Below, one piece after another: positions 54,001 to 61,426 of a stretch of 64,000 nt of DNA (position 1 is the stretch's first letter; each line of letters starts with the position of its first letter). Below the pieces are notes generated by a model. That model made no database searches, was not told where the DNA came from, and saw nothing but the letters and a program-made list of their open reading frames with translations. The stretch lies in contig JANPFP010000212.1 in the NCBI GenBank assembly GCA_031423495.1, forward strand, positions 62,001-126,000, given 5' to 3'. Both the position numbers and the translations under genes were made by a program. This DNA comes from JACPYM01 sp031423495. GTDB lineage: Bacteria; Acidobacteriota; Blastocatellia; RBC074.

Positions 54001-54647
54001 GCCACGATGTCGAGCGCGTCAGCGCGCGTACCGTTCGCCGAAAAACTACCGACAGCGCTTTGTTGGCCGCCGTCGCCGTTACCATTGATGCCAATCGCTT
54101 CGCCGCTGTAATTGGGGCGATTGCTCAAACCCGTGATCGGTGCGAAACCGGGCAGGGCTTTGATCAATTCGGTCGCGTTGCGTCCGACGAGCGAAAGGTT
54201 CTGAATTTGTTTGTTGGTGAGCGTGATGCTCTTTTCGCCGCTGTCAGTGGGCGCCAACTGATCGTTGGTTGCTGTTACGTCTACCGTTCCAGCTACCGCT
54301 GTCGTGCCTAATGCAATCTCGGTCAGCGTACGGCGGTCGCCCGCGCTGATCTTGATGCTCAAGCGTTCCCATTTAGCAAATCCATCAGCTTCGATTGAAA
54401 CCGTATAATTGCCTGTGGGAACAGCGGCAAAAGCGAAAACGCCCTCGTCATTGCTGACGGTGCGGCGTAAGTCGCCTGATGATTCATTTTTAAGTACGAC
54501 CCGAGCTTTCGGGATAACCGCACCGGTTTGGTCTGCGACGGTGCCGCTCAGTTGTCCGGTCAATACCTGACCCAACCCTGTGACAGCCAAGAAGCACAGC
54601 CAAACGAACGTAGCCCCAACTCGAGGTATCCGCCTGATTGTTTTCAT
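51027..54647 (-). CDS. Oar-like TonB-dependent receptor
   Basis: A 1,206-residue outer-membrane receptor of the type expanded in Acidobacteria. Signal peptide (residues 1-26), then a carboxypeptidase-regulatory-like beta domain (30-115; GTVADQTGAVIPKARVVLKN). A plug domain lies about 125-240 (LSLVGRNATELIKALPGFAP). The rest is a large beta-barrel ending in FGKRIITLGAKFNF, where the final aromatic residue fits outer-membrane insertion. These receptors are thought to import oligomers with TonB/ExbB energy. AGGAG precedes the ATG by 8 nt. It lies opposite an ASPIC/UnbV gene across a 490-bp gap and ends at a strong terminator. No SusD-like partner is adjacent. Substrate unknown. Confidence 0.92.
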   Translation of the reverse strand: MKTIRRIPRVGATFVWLCFLAVTGLGQVLTGQLSGTVADQTGAVIPKARVVLKNESSGDLRRTVSNDEGVFAFAAVPTGNYTVSIEADGFAKWERLSIKISAGDRRTLTEIALGTTAVAGTVDVTATNDQLAPTDSGEKSITLTNKQIQNLSLVGRNATELIKALPGFAPITGLSNRPNYSGEAIGINGNGDGGQQSAVGSFSANGTRADALDIVADGAHVSDPGCNCATPININPDMVEEFKVSTSNFGADVSKGPVVLNAITKGGGRDFHGSAYTYGRHFNLNSNEWINNRFGQARPQNKYAFPGGNFGGPVLIPGTGINKNRDKLFFFVGFEFYKQRLDTGLLRSRTYTPAMLAGDFTDAAYIKGLGSDQVNVQPCDPTKGALADYCSGAYRIAANKLDPVGSAMAKLMGLGNVNPNQSNGYNYARVFELDQNMKQTITRVDYNISEKTKFYSRYNLQTELQQFPVGLWWRNAGQVPYPTPTNAPNRSDSVSASLTQIFTSTLTNEVVFGYTFIDFPNQFKDPTKVSKKALNIPFGGLYKNGLDQIPSVIGAWGGGPTLLNPGGFDPILFATKHLANISDNMTKVKGVHTLKFGGYYEHVINNQPGNENSNGQAILATWGGNTTGNILSDLLLGRLQDYNDSTKNVLRNIAFNTFEFYGADSWKVNRKLTLDLGARFYHLGKWYDRQGNGFAVFDRTKFNAAQVGKTADGVPPGVVFTKKDSSIPLSGAPTRALYVAPRLGAAYDLFGNGKTVLRGGFGRSYYHDAQLTSGLDIAAGFRKTGSTGTTTFSEIQGRFANQADALKSADIINSFEVLDPNDDKQPYVDSYSFTIQQRLPGSMTLETAYVGNRSRDQLFTQDQNLVPLNTAGCKAAAVLGNNCDNFRPFAGFGAVNMRTHIAYQNYNSLQMSLTRQKGRVNYLASYTFSKALGIRTGGAEGAQADQLDLRGHSYGILGYDRTHLFNVAYTVDMPKFAKELFKTSNKVASAVLDGWMLSGISQFASGYPLQANSVNFRLQGALEQTCRFAKAGNPLLCAGKADTDIVTIYNPGNVAAALGTNATSAQPTLTCDPRKNLGDKQYANVSCFGVPPQGQAGAYNFPYLKGPGYNTHDLTMQKSFQISESKRLLFRISANNFLNRPLLSLLEENLQLQFTTDNPNSANPKLVPTAQTIGNFGYAGSLDSKGERQLNKFGKRIITLGAKFNF

Positions 54648-55137
54648 ACAAATCTCCTAAATATACTTAGCGAAAGTGGTAGTCCGACAGTGATGACAGC
54701 AGTGAATCTTCCCCTGAATTTTTGGTCAGAAAGAAAGCGCACTCACTCAGCATCTCACGTATTATCCCAGCAGCTAGATTTCGTCTTTATAAGGGTTGGT
54801 TGTTTTCAACCTAGATATTTACCAAGGCATAGAGTAATGCCATTAGTAATCAGCCATTTTTGGTTCGTTTTAGTAAACCAACTGGCTTGGGATGCATAAA
54901 ACTATAGGCAGGGGCTGAAGTCAAACTAAAGTATGAGTTTTACGCACTCAGATGAAGGCAAAATTGATGGTGAATCTTTGTCCAGCCCTGACCACAGATC
55001 GAAATTCAGCCAGGATTTGAAGAACGGCAAAAACCTGTCTATGCAAGCTCGGTTGAACCAAGCCCTCCGCGTAGTAAACTAGCCGTCGTTTCGTTCATCT
55101 CATTCAATCATTCATTTTTAACGGAGGCGGTAAAGCC
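54648..55137. other. 490-bp divergent promoter region
   Basis: No gene is supported. The region is AT-richer than its surroundings and holds the upstream signals of the TonB receptor (minus) and the ASPIC/UnbV gene (plus). Two short hairpins are visible (54794-54811 and 54826-54841), and a possible minus-strand promoter at 54896-54924. No known riboswitch was recognised. Confidence 0.5.
54896..54924 (-). promoter_or_regulatory. Possible sigma-70 promoter for the TonB receptor
   Basis: On the minus strand TTGACT (54919-54924) and TTTTAT (54896-54901) are separated by exactly 17 nt, fitting a -35/-10 pair. It would leave a leader of about 240 nt before the receptor start. Single weak match; confidence is low. 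Confidence 0.3.
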
Positions 55138-56844
55138 GTGAGTTCATCTCTGAAATTATTGTTAGGCGCAGTCTGTGCTGTGTCATTGGCTGCTTCGTTG
55201 TTTGCATTCAAATCGCAGGCGCAGGCCGTCAAACCTACGTTTGTTGAAGTGCCTGCGACAAAAAGCGGCATTGCGTGGATACACGACAACGCGCGTTCGG
55301 CAGATCGCTTTCTGCCTGAAACCTGCAATGGCGGCGGCATTTTTCTCGATTTCGACAATGACGGATGGCAAGACGTGTTTTTGGTCAACAGCGGGCCGTC
55401 GGATTTCTTTGCGCCTACCAAACCGCTCAAACACGCGCTCTATCGCAACAACCGTGACGGTTCGTTCAGCGATGTGACCGACAAGGCTGGAGTAGGTTCG
55501 ACCGCGCACGGTTTCGGCATGGGCGCGGCGGCGGGCGATTTCGATGCGGACGGCTGGCAAGATTTATACGTGACGAGTTATGGCAAGAACGTGCTTTATC
55601 GCAATAACGGCAACGGTACGTTTGCAGATGTTTCAGACAAAGCCGGAGTCGCTGCGCCCGGTTGGTCTACGCATGCGACGTGGTGGGATTACGACAACGA
55701 CGGCAAGCTCGATCTGTTCGTGTCGAGCTTCGTTTATTACAAGAAAGACTTGAACGTCGTGTGCGGCGACAATCGCTTGGGACGCAAGTATTACTGCATC
55801 CCGCGAGTGTTTAAGCCGCAACCGAGCAAGCTGTTTCATAACGAAGGCAACGGTACGTTTAGCGATGTCAGTAAGGCTTCGGGCATTGCGAGCGCGTTGG
55901 GCAAGTCGTTCGCCTCGGTGGCGACCGACATCAACAACGACGGCTTGCAGGACTTATTTGTTGCCAACGACACCGTGGCGAATTTCATGTTCATCAATCG
56001 CGGCAACGGCAAGTTCGAGGAGATTGGTTTGGCTTCGGGCGTAGGTTACAGCGACGCGGGCAGTCCGCGTTCGGGCATGGGCGTAGACGCCACGGATTTC
56101 GACGGCGATGGCTGGCAGGACTTGTTTGTGGCGAATATAGATCAGGAGCTTTTCAGCCTTTATCACAACGATAAAAACGAAAGCTTTAGCGATCAGGCGG
56201 GCGAGATCGGACAAGCTACGCGACTGTTGTCGGGCTGGGGCTTGAAGTTTTTCGATTACGACAACGATGGCGATCCCGATTTGTTCTTAGCCAACGGACA
56301 CCCCGACGACATGGTCGAGCAGCAGGCTTCGCGCGTGAAATATAAAGAGCCGCTGTTGATGTTTGAGAACGTAGGAAAGGCTTATAAAGACGTGAGCAAA
56401 ACGTCGGGCGCAGTCTTTGCCAAAGACTTTCCCGCGCGCGGCTTGGCGGTGGGCGATTACGACAACGACGGCGACATAGATTTGCTCGTCATCAACAACG
56501 GCGATGCTCCGGTATTGCTGCGCAACGAAGGCGGCAATAAAAACAACTGGCTCGGCATCGAGTTAGTAGCAAAGAAAAGCAATTCACTGGGCGTAGGCGC
56601 AATCATCAGTTGGCAGGCGGGCGCGTTGAAAAAGAGCCGCTACAAAACCAGTGGCGGCGGCTATCTCTCGTCGCACGATCCGCGCGAAGTGTTGGGCTTG
56701 GGCGCGGCGGCGAAAGTTGACGCGCTCGAAATCAAATGGCCCAGCGGTAAGATTGATAAGTTGGCGAATGTCGCGGTGAATCAATACATTAAGGTGGTTG
56801 AGGGCGAAGGCTTGAGCAAGTCGGTAGCGGCTACAATAAAGTGA
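55138..56844 (+). CDS. Exported ASPIC/UnbV-FG-GAP protein (CRTAC1-like)
   Basis: A 568-residue exported protein with a signal peptide (residues 1-28). GTG is the start, with GGAGG about 9 nt before it. The body has about six FG-GAP/VCBS calcium-loop motifs (LDFDNDGWQDVFLVN, DFDADGWQDLYV, DINNDGLQDLFV, DFDGDGWQDLFV, DYDNDGDPDLF, DYDNDGDIDLLV), a propeller seen in CRTAC1-like proteins. The C-terminal about 90 residues form the ASPIC/UnbV domain (NWLGIELVAKKSNSLGVGA to VNQYIKVVEG). Such proteins are abundant in Acidobacteria and Planctomycetes; the ligand is unknown. Its stop is 1 nt from that of the convergent glycosyltransferase gene. Confidence 0.9.
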   Translation: MSSSLKLLLGAVCAVSLAASLFAFKSQAQAVKPTFVEVPATKSGIAWIHDNARSADRFLPETCNGGGIFLDFDNDGWQDVFLVNSGPSDFFAPTKPLKHALYRNNRDGSFSDVTDKAGVGSTAHGFGMGAAAGDFDADGWQDLYVTSYGKNVLYRNNGNGTFADVSDKAGVAAPGWSTHATWWDYDNDGKLDLFVSSFVYYKKDLNVVCGDNRLGRKYYCIPRVFKPQPSKLFHNEGNGTFSDVSKASGIASALGKSFASVATDINNDGLQDLFVANDTVANFMFINRGNGKFEEIGLASGVGYSDAGSPRSGMGVDATDFDGDGWQDLFVANIDQELFSLYHNDKNESFSDQAGEIGQATRLLSGWGLKFFDYDNDGDPDLFLANGHPDDMVEQQASRVKYKEPLLMFENVGKAYKDVSKTSGAVFAKDFPARGLAVGDYDNDGDIDLLVINNGDAPVLLRNEGGNKNNWLGIELVAKKSNSLGVGAIISWQAGALKKSRYKTSGGGYLSSHDPREVLGLGAAAKVDALEIKWPSGKIDKLANVAVNQYIKVVEGEGLSKSVAATIK

Positions 56845-56845
56845 T

Positions 56846-58120
56846 TTATTTGGGCGAGCGCACCTGCGCTTTTTGTTTGCGCGACGTGCGTGCGCTGGCT
56901 TTGGGCGTGGGCTGCAACGGCGAACGTTGCCAGATGTGCGTAACGTCAGGCGCAATCATTTCATAGCCGATGCCACGCCAGACGATGCGGCGCGAAAAGG
57001 CTGACGCCGCGAGGTTGTAAAGATAAACGAGCGGTACGAGCGGCGCGCAGAGTGCGTAGCACCAACGATGCGTGAGCAGGGTTGCGCGCACATCCGGCAG
57101 CAAGTTCGCCGCGATGGTGGCGCGCATCCAACTGGTCAATGCGCCCAGCAAAAGAATCATCAGCCAGCCCACGGCCAACGCGGTTTTGAATTGTCCTTGC
57201 GTAGCGCGCCACGCGAGCCACGCCGCTCCGCCCCAAATCGTAAAATTGAAAAGTGCGTTACTCAGCGCGGTCAGTTGCCATACGTGCGGCGCATAGACGC
57301 GCGTGATCTTGAGTTGCCGCGTAGTGAATTCGAGCAACTGTGCCAGTGTCGTATCGGCGTACGTAGCTACCAGGCATTGCGGGATGAATTTGATGCGTTG
57401 GCCGGTTTCCTGCAACGCAGCGGTCAGTACGTAATCGTCGCTCACCGCGCCACGCCAGCGTTGTTTGATTTTTAGCCGCGTGAAATTTTCGCGCAGAATC
57501 GCCATCGAACCGCCCCACGCAAAACCCGACCGTTCGCCCAATAACGCCAACGCGCTCGCATTCCATGCTGAAGTCAGCCACGACGCGAAGCCGCCGCGTT
57601 CGGACACGTACCAGCGAAAGCCTGTCGTAGCGCCTACGCTGCGGTCATTCAAAGGCGCGACGAGTTCGGCCAGCCACGTCGCGTGCGAGCGCGCATCGGC
57701 ATCGGCGAAGACCAACACTTCTACGCGCCGGTCGTTGGCGTCGAGCGTTTCGAGCGCAAACAACAGGTTGTGAACTTTTTGTCCGCAGTTGTGCGCTTCG
57801 CCTGCGATTAACAACCAGGCATTGCGGCGGCTTTGTTTGATGATTTGGGTGAGCGCGGCATAAGCAGGGTCTTGCTGGCTTTCGACTACGAACAGCATTT
57901 CGTATTCGCGGTAATCCTGTGTGAGAAAGGCGCGGATGTTCGTCTCGAAATCCGGCTCCAAACCGCGACACGGCAGAATGATTGCGGCGCGCAACTGGTT
58001 GCGCGAAGTGCGTGCGCTGCGCGGAGCCAACGCGTAACGCGCAAAGCGAAACGTCGCCAGCAACGAAATGATGCTTTGCAATAACAGCAAGCCGACGAGA
58101 ATGACGAACAGCGTTCCCAT
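56846..58120 (-). CDS. GT2/GT21 glycosyltransferase
   Basis: A 424-residue membrane enzyme. An N-terminal helix (residues 3-27) precedes a GT2 domain (about 45-270) with IILPCRGLEPDFE, VLVFADADARSH (DxD) and AVSDDYVLTAAL. RQLKITRVY stands where the family has R/QxxRW. The pattern resembles ceramide glucosyltransferases and the hopanoid enzyme HpnI (GT21). Three C-terminal helices follow (about 285-375), then a basic tail. It could add a sugar to a sphingolipid or hopanoid, but no partner gene is present. Start ATG 58120 has only a weak ribosome site. It lies 93 bp downstream of the sbcD-like gene. Confidence 0.8.
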   Translation of the reverse strand: MGTLFVILVGLLLLQSIISLLATFRFARYALAPRSARTSRNQLRAAIILPCRGLEPDFETNIRAFLTQDYREYEMLFVVESQQDPAYAALTQIIKQSRRNAWLLIAGEAHNCGQKVHNLLFALETLDANDRRVEVLVFADADARSHATWLAELVAPLNDRSVGATTGFRWYVSERGGFASWLTSAWNASALALLGERSGFAWGGSMAILRENFTRLKIKQRWRGAVSDDYVLTAALQETGQRIKFIPQCLVATYADTTLAQLLEFTTRQLKITRVYAPHVWQLTALSNALFNFTIWGGAAWLAWRATQGQFKTALAVGWLMILLLGALTSWMRATIAANLLPDVRATLLTHRWCYALCAPLVPLVYLYNLAASAFSRRIVWRGIGYEMIAPDVTHIWQRSPLQPTPKASARTSRKQKAQVRSPK

Positions 58121-58213
58121 AACAACTACCGCATGAAAAATTGAATGAAAGTTTTTTGGAGGGGCGAGCGCATTGTGCGCAATGGCTGCGAAAATTTCCA
58201 GACCAATGTGACG

Positions 58214-59506
58214 TTACTCGATATTTTCGGTGGCTTCCTGCTGCGCGTAATCGGCCATGCGTTGTTCGAGCAATTCAGCGATGTGGCTGGGAGCTTCGCC
58301 GCTGAGGGCGAGCCGTTTGGTTTCGAGAATGAGATGGGCGAAGGCGGGCGCTTGGGCGCTGAAACGCGAATCGCGGCTTATGAGGTCTTCGATGACGCGG
58401 CGCTCGCGTTCGGCGCGGCTGACGTGTTCGCTCAAGCCCGCAGCCACGGCGTATTCCACCGGCACGGTTTGGTTTTTGAGAATGGTTAGCAACGGATGAA
58501 ACGTGTCTTCGATTTGCGCGCGCAGTTGCGGCAATTCGAGCAGGTTCGCTTTGAAACCCAGATGGCCTTGCAACGCGAGTTCGATCACGGGCGCGGGCGT
58601 GTCGGTTTCGTTCGCGTCGTGCGGCGTGAGTTCCGCGTGCAGATGTTTGAACAGGCTTTCCTGCAAGGCTTCGGGCGTTGCGTAACTCGTCACGTCAAAC
58701 GGAAACCGCTTGATCGGGCGCTGGATGTAATCGCGCACCAATTGCGCTTGCGGCTTGCCGTCAACGATCTCGACCAGATATGCGCCGCGCGTGTTGAAAA
58801 ATTCTTCTACGTTGCAGGCCTCCAACGAACCGGGGTTGAAAATCCATCCGTCAATCTCGAAATTTTTATGAATGTGTCCGAGCGCGAGATAGTCAATCAG
58901 CGATTTGAGTTCGTTGAGTTTGGCTACAGGTAGTGCGGGAATCGGGCGATTGAGTTGGCCTTCGACATCGGTGTGCAACATCATCAGATTGAAACGCTGC
59001 GCGTCGTGATGCTGATGAATTTGTTCTATCAAGCCAGGCAGCGCATTGCCGGTCGTAGCGCCATACCAAATCGAACCGAAAATGCGCGTGTTGCCCAAAT
59101 CAATAAATGAGCCGAGCTTCTTTTCTTCATCCCACGGCAACAGTCGCACGCCGCTTTCGTCGTGAACGGGTTCGAGCAATTTCAAATAGCCCCATTGCGA
59201 AAGGCTGCGCAACCAACTGAACCGCTGTTGCGTTTCGTGGCTATCGTGATTGCCTTCGATGGCGATGACGGGAATGCCCGCATCACGCAACCGCACGAAC
59301 ATCGCCATCGCGTGATTCATGGCTTGCGGTTCTACTTTGCGCGCGTCGAAAAGGTCGCCTGCGATCACGACGAAATCCACTTGTTCTTTTATGGCATAGC
59401 GTTCGAGGCAACTGCTCCACGCGAGAAAGAAATCTTTCGTGCGCTCGTCCGAACGATAGCGACGAATGCCCAAGTGAATGTCAGCAATGTGCAGGAATTT
59501 AGTCAT
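58214..59506 (-). CDS. Mre11/SbcD-type DNA repair metallophosphoesterase
   Basis: A 430-residue nuclease of the SbcD/Mre11 type. The phosphoesterase motifs are ADIHLG (residues 7-12), GDLFDARK (near 48), GNHDS (near 83), LHTDVEG (near 170) and GHIHKN (near 205). ATG 59506 gives the correct family start; an upstream in-frame ATG is less likely. The partner ATPase SbcC/Rad50 usually sits next to it but is absent here; the downstream gene is a glycosyltransferase. A capping-domain region (about 270-430) is present but diverged. Family role: processing of DNA ends and hairpins. Confidence 0.88.
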   Translation of the reverse strand: MTKFLHIADIHLGIRRYRSDERTKDFFLAWSSCLERYAIKEQVDFVVIAGDLFDARKVEPQAMNHAMAMFVRLRDAGIPVIAIEGNHDSHETQQRFSWLRSLSQWGYLKLLEPVHDESGVRLLPWDEEKKLGSFIDLGNTRIFGSIWYGATTGNALPGLIEQIHQHHDAQRFNLMMLHTDVEGQLNRPIPALPVAKLNELKSLIDYLALGHIHKNFEIDGWIFNPGSLEACNVEEFFNTRGAYLVEIVDGKPQAQLVRDYIQRPIKRFPFDVTSYATPEALQESLFKHLHAELTPHDANETDTPAPVIELALQGHLGFKANLLELPQLRAQIEDTFHPLLTILKNQTVPVEYAVAAGLSEHVSRAERERRVIEDLISRDSRFSAQAPAFAHLILETKRLALSGEAPSHIAELLEQRMADYAQQEATENIE

Positions 59507-59639
59507 CGGATTCGGCTGAGAATATAGCACACCAAAAACAGCGAATCGGCTGTCAGTGAACTTGCGTTCGCCGACAACCGACTGTTGCTGGGGTGAGAAC
59601 CCGAAAAATCTAATCTTAAAAACTGGGTGTAGATAAGGT

Positions 59640-59765
59640 GATGCGCGGATTACGTCAGTTCATTGTGCCCCGTATCAAACTGGCGTAACCCGCGCATCGC
59701 AGCCGTAAGCCGTGGTTAAATCCGACCCCCGTGTCTTTCCTTTAACCTGTGGCTCCCGACTGAAA
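59640..59765 (-). ncRNA. Structured RNA unit 1
   Basis: First hairpin: 59640-59659 pairs with 59679-59698 (20 positions, one A/C and one T/G). Second hairpin: 59708-59718 pairs with 59743-59754. The shared loop motif is at 59721-59734. On the minus strand the order is second hairpin, then first hairpin. Unlike the other copies, no U-run lies next to the stem; the nearest A-run on the plus strand is 59618-59622. The end at 59765 is approximate. Confidence 0.5.
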
Positions 59766-59793
59766 AACAATAAATCGTTAAAACTTAAACCTG

Positions 59794-59933
59794 AAAAAAG
59801 TGCGCTGCGCAGATGGCCCCAGCCAATGTGCCCCGTATCTGACTGAAGCCACCCGCACAGCTAAATGCCATTGCCGATCAAAATCCGACCCCCGTGTCTT
59901 TTCCGACCAGGCAATGACAAACTAAAGAGGAGG
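59794..59933 (-). ncRNA. Structured RNA unit 2
   Basis: First hairpin: 59804-59817 pairs with 59848-59861, 14 positions of which three are A/C on the plus strand but G/U on the minus. Second hairpin: 59866-59875 pairs with 59910-59919. On the minus strand the first hairpin ends 4 nt before six U residues (59794-59799), a terminator. The 5' side has a purine tract on the plus strand, AAAGAGGAGG (59924-59933), which is CCUCCUCUUU on the RNA. Loop motif near 59880-59902. Confidence 0.6.
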
Positions 59934-59953
59934 TTCAAGAAACTCGCGTCACT

Positions 59954-59989
59954 CAACTCAATCGGCAACTCAATCGGCAACTCAATCGG
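59954..59989. repeat. Triple 12-bp tandem repeat
   Basis: CAACTCAATCGG occurs three times in direct tandem (59954-59965, 59966-59977, 59978-59989) in the spacer between structured units 2 and 3. On the minus strand it falls between the unit 3 terminator and the start of unit 2, where a promoter for unit 2 would be expected. It contains no known site. Confidence 0.9.
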
Positions 59990-59990
59990 T

Positions 59991-60132
59991 AAAAAAGTGT
60001 GACCTGCAAGTTACGCCATCCAATGTACCCCATTTAGATAACGTAACTTGCAGATCGAAATGCGACTTGCCACTTAAAACCGACCCCCGTGTCTGCTTTT
60101 TAGCGACTCGTCACATAAACCGAGAGGAGTGA
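59991..60132 (-). ncRNA. Structured RNA unit 3
   Basis: First hairpin: 60001-60015 pairs with 60042-60056, with 15 of 15 positions pairable on the minus strand (one as G/U). Second hairpin: 60060-60078 and 60099-60116, with three A/C positions that become G/U on the minus strand and several true mismatches. Four nt after the first stem comes a run of six U on the minus strand (59991-59996). A plus-strand purine tract GAGAGGAGTGAG lies at 60122-60132. The shared loop motif lies at about 60080-60093. Confidence 0.6.
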
Positions 60133-60166
60133 GAAAAATCGTATAAGCTGCTCAATTCCACGAACT

Positions 60167-60312
60167 AAAAAGAACGGATGCGCGGAGGGCTGCGATTCCC
60201 AGTGCCCCGTCGAAAACCTCAGTCTCCGCGCATCACCAATTGTAGCGACTCACCAAATCCGACCCCCGTGTCATTCTTTTAACGAATCGCTACAAAATCC
60301 AAGAGGAATGGA
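60167..60312 (-). ncRNA. Structured RNA unit 4
   Basis: First hairpin: 60177-60187 pairs perfectly with 60224-60234 (11 bp). Second hairpin: 60240-60251 pairs with 60284-60295 (12 positions; one A/C on the plus strand is G/U on the minus). On the minus strand the first stem is followed 5 nt later by five U (60167-60171). A purine tract AAGAGGAATGGA lies on the plus strand at 60301-60312. Loop motif near 60255-60274. Confidence 0.6.
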
Positions 60313-60811
60313 GCGTAACTTGTGTACACGGAAGAGGCGCGGGACATCGCGCTCAAGAACCGCAGCGTATCTCGGTGAGGTCAACGCTGTATTCGAGCTG
60401 CCCTGCCACGCCCCTTCCACTTGCATAAAACTTGTTTAACTCTTGATCTCTAGTAAGACTTCTCAAAGAGCGTGTCGTTCGTCTTACGTAATACCTCTTA
60501 GCGATGCTCGTGCCACAAGGTTTAGCCGATTGCGAAAAAGTTTCTAAGTGAAGAAATACCTAGAGATATTCTTATTGTCGAGAGGCGAACAAGGACGTTT
60601 TGCTTTGGCACACTGATGGATTGTCACAAGGCTTGTCACCATGAAAAGACAAGGGGGTGCGCTGATGTCTACGATTGATGACAACTCTTGTTGACACCCG
60701 TGGCGGTGGGAACAGTTGGTGACAATGAGTGCCATCCTCGCCATCGGCTGTCATCGTGTGGATAATCGCGGCTTATCGCACCAACGCTTCATACAAAAAA
60801 GAGAACCACTC
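60313..60811. other. pyrE leader region
   Basis: No confirmed gene. Short hairpins lie at 60363-60389 (CAGCGT/ACGCTG) and 60453-60487 (GTAAGAC/GTCTTAC). At 60645-60658 the sequence AAAGACAAGGGGGT matches the reverse complement of the shared array loop motif with one mismatch. A 17-codon plus-strand reading frame at 60641-60694 contains it. The pyrE ribosome site region (GAGA) precedes ATG 60812. Confidence 0.5.
60641..60694 (+). CDS. Possible 17-residue leader peptide
   Basis: ATG to TGA with an AAGG-type site about 10 nt upstream. It encodes MKRQGGALMSTIDDNSC, with no family resemblance. It could be a leader peptide upstream of pyrE, but it may be chance; only position and length support it. 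Confidence 0.2.
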   Translation: MKRQGGALMSTIDDNSC

Positions 60812-61393
60812 ATGACGAACGACGAAGTACTGCAAGTATTCAGTGATAACCAAGCCTTATTGACCGGACACTTTCTGCTGTCTTCGGGCTTGCACAGTCC
60901 GCGCTATCTGCAATGTGCTTTGGTGATGCAACACCCCGCCGTGGCCGCGCAGCTTTGCTCGGCGTTGGCCGCCAAAGCGCAAGCCGATGCCGCAATTGGC
61001 AAAATTGATTTGGTGATCGCTCCGGCGCTGGGCGGCGTCATCGTGGCACACGAAGTCGCGCGGGCTTTGGGAGTACGCGCGCTTTTCACCGAACGGCAAG
61101 ACGGCGGAATGAAATTGCGGCGTGGCTTTGAATTAAAAAACGGCGAACGCTGCTTCGTGGTCGAAGATGTCGTGACGACCGGCGGCTCTACGCGGGAAGT
61201 GATGGAAGTTGTCACGCAACACGGTGCTGTGACAGTAGGTGCGGGTTCACTGATTGATCGCAGCGGCGGAGCCGTTAACCTCGGCGTACCGCGCCACGCC
61301 CTAGCCGTGCTGGATGTGCCAACCTATCAACCTGATAACTGTCCGCTTTGCGCCGATGGTTCTAAGCCGATCAAACCGGGCAGCCGGGCTTAG
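60812..61393 (+). CDS. pyrE: Orotate phosphoribosyltransferase
   Basis: A 193-residue enzyme converting orotate and PRPP to OMP in pyrimidine synthesis. The N-terminal ALLTGHFLLSSGLHSPRYLQ segment and the PRPP motif VVEDVVTTGGST (near residues 115-126) are both clear. The start at ATG 60812 follows GAGA about 9 nt upstream and gives the family N-terminus; an in-frame extension to 60716 is unlikely. No other pyrimidine gene is adjacent. The stop faces the convergent TPR gene 33 bp away. Confidence 0.95.
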   Translation: MTNDEVLQVFSDNQALLTGHFLLSSGLHSPRYLQCALVMQHPAVAAQLCSALAAKAQADAAIGKIDLVIAPALGGVIVAHEVARALGVRALFTERQDGGMKLRRGFELKNGERCFVVEDVVTTGGSTREVMEVVTQHGAVTVGAGSLIDRSGGAVNLGVPRHALAVLDVPTYQPDNCPLCADGSKPIKPGSRA

Positions 61394-61426
61394 GGGAAAC
61401 CACCTCACGATAAGACATACCAACGA

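Larger units (their letters stand above)
59640..60312. repeat. Tandem array of four two-hairpin elements
   Basis: Four related copies lie at spacings of about 164-197 bp between the sbcD-like gene and the pyrE leader. Each has a hairpin whose loop contains a variant of TGTGCCCCGTATC, then a second hairpin whose loop contains CCGACCCCCGTGTC, identical in all four copies. The stem sequences differ between copies while pairing is kept, as expected for structured RNA rather than for protein or simple DNA repeats. No reading frame runs through the copies. Individual units are listed separately. The flanking 59507-59639 holds no other gene. Confidence 0.85.

Noticed and set aside
59640..60312. CRISPR or integron attC array
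   Set aside because: Repeats are about 115-145 bp, imperfect and with paired stems, not short identical CRISPR repeats. The stems run GTTACG to CGTAAC, opposite to the RYYYAAC/GTTRRRY order of attC sites, and there are no cassette genes.
59507..60811. tRNA or rRNA in the large intergenic region
   Set aside because: No cloverleaf with a TTC loop or 3' CCA-like stem was found, and no rRNA-like sequence.
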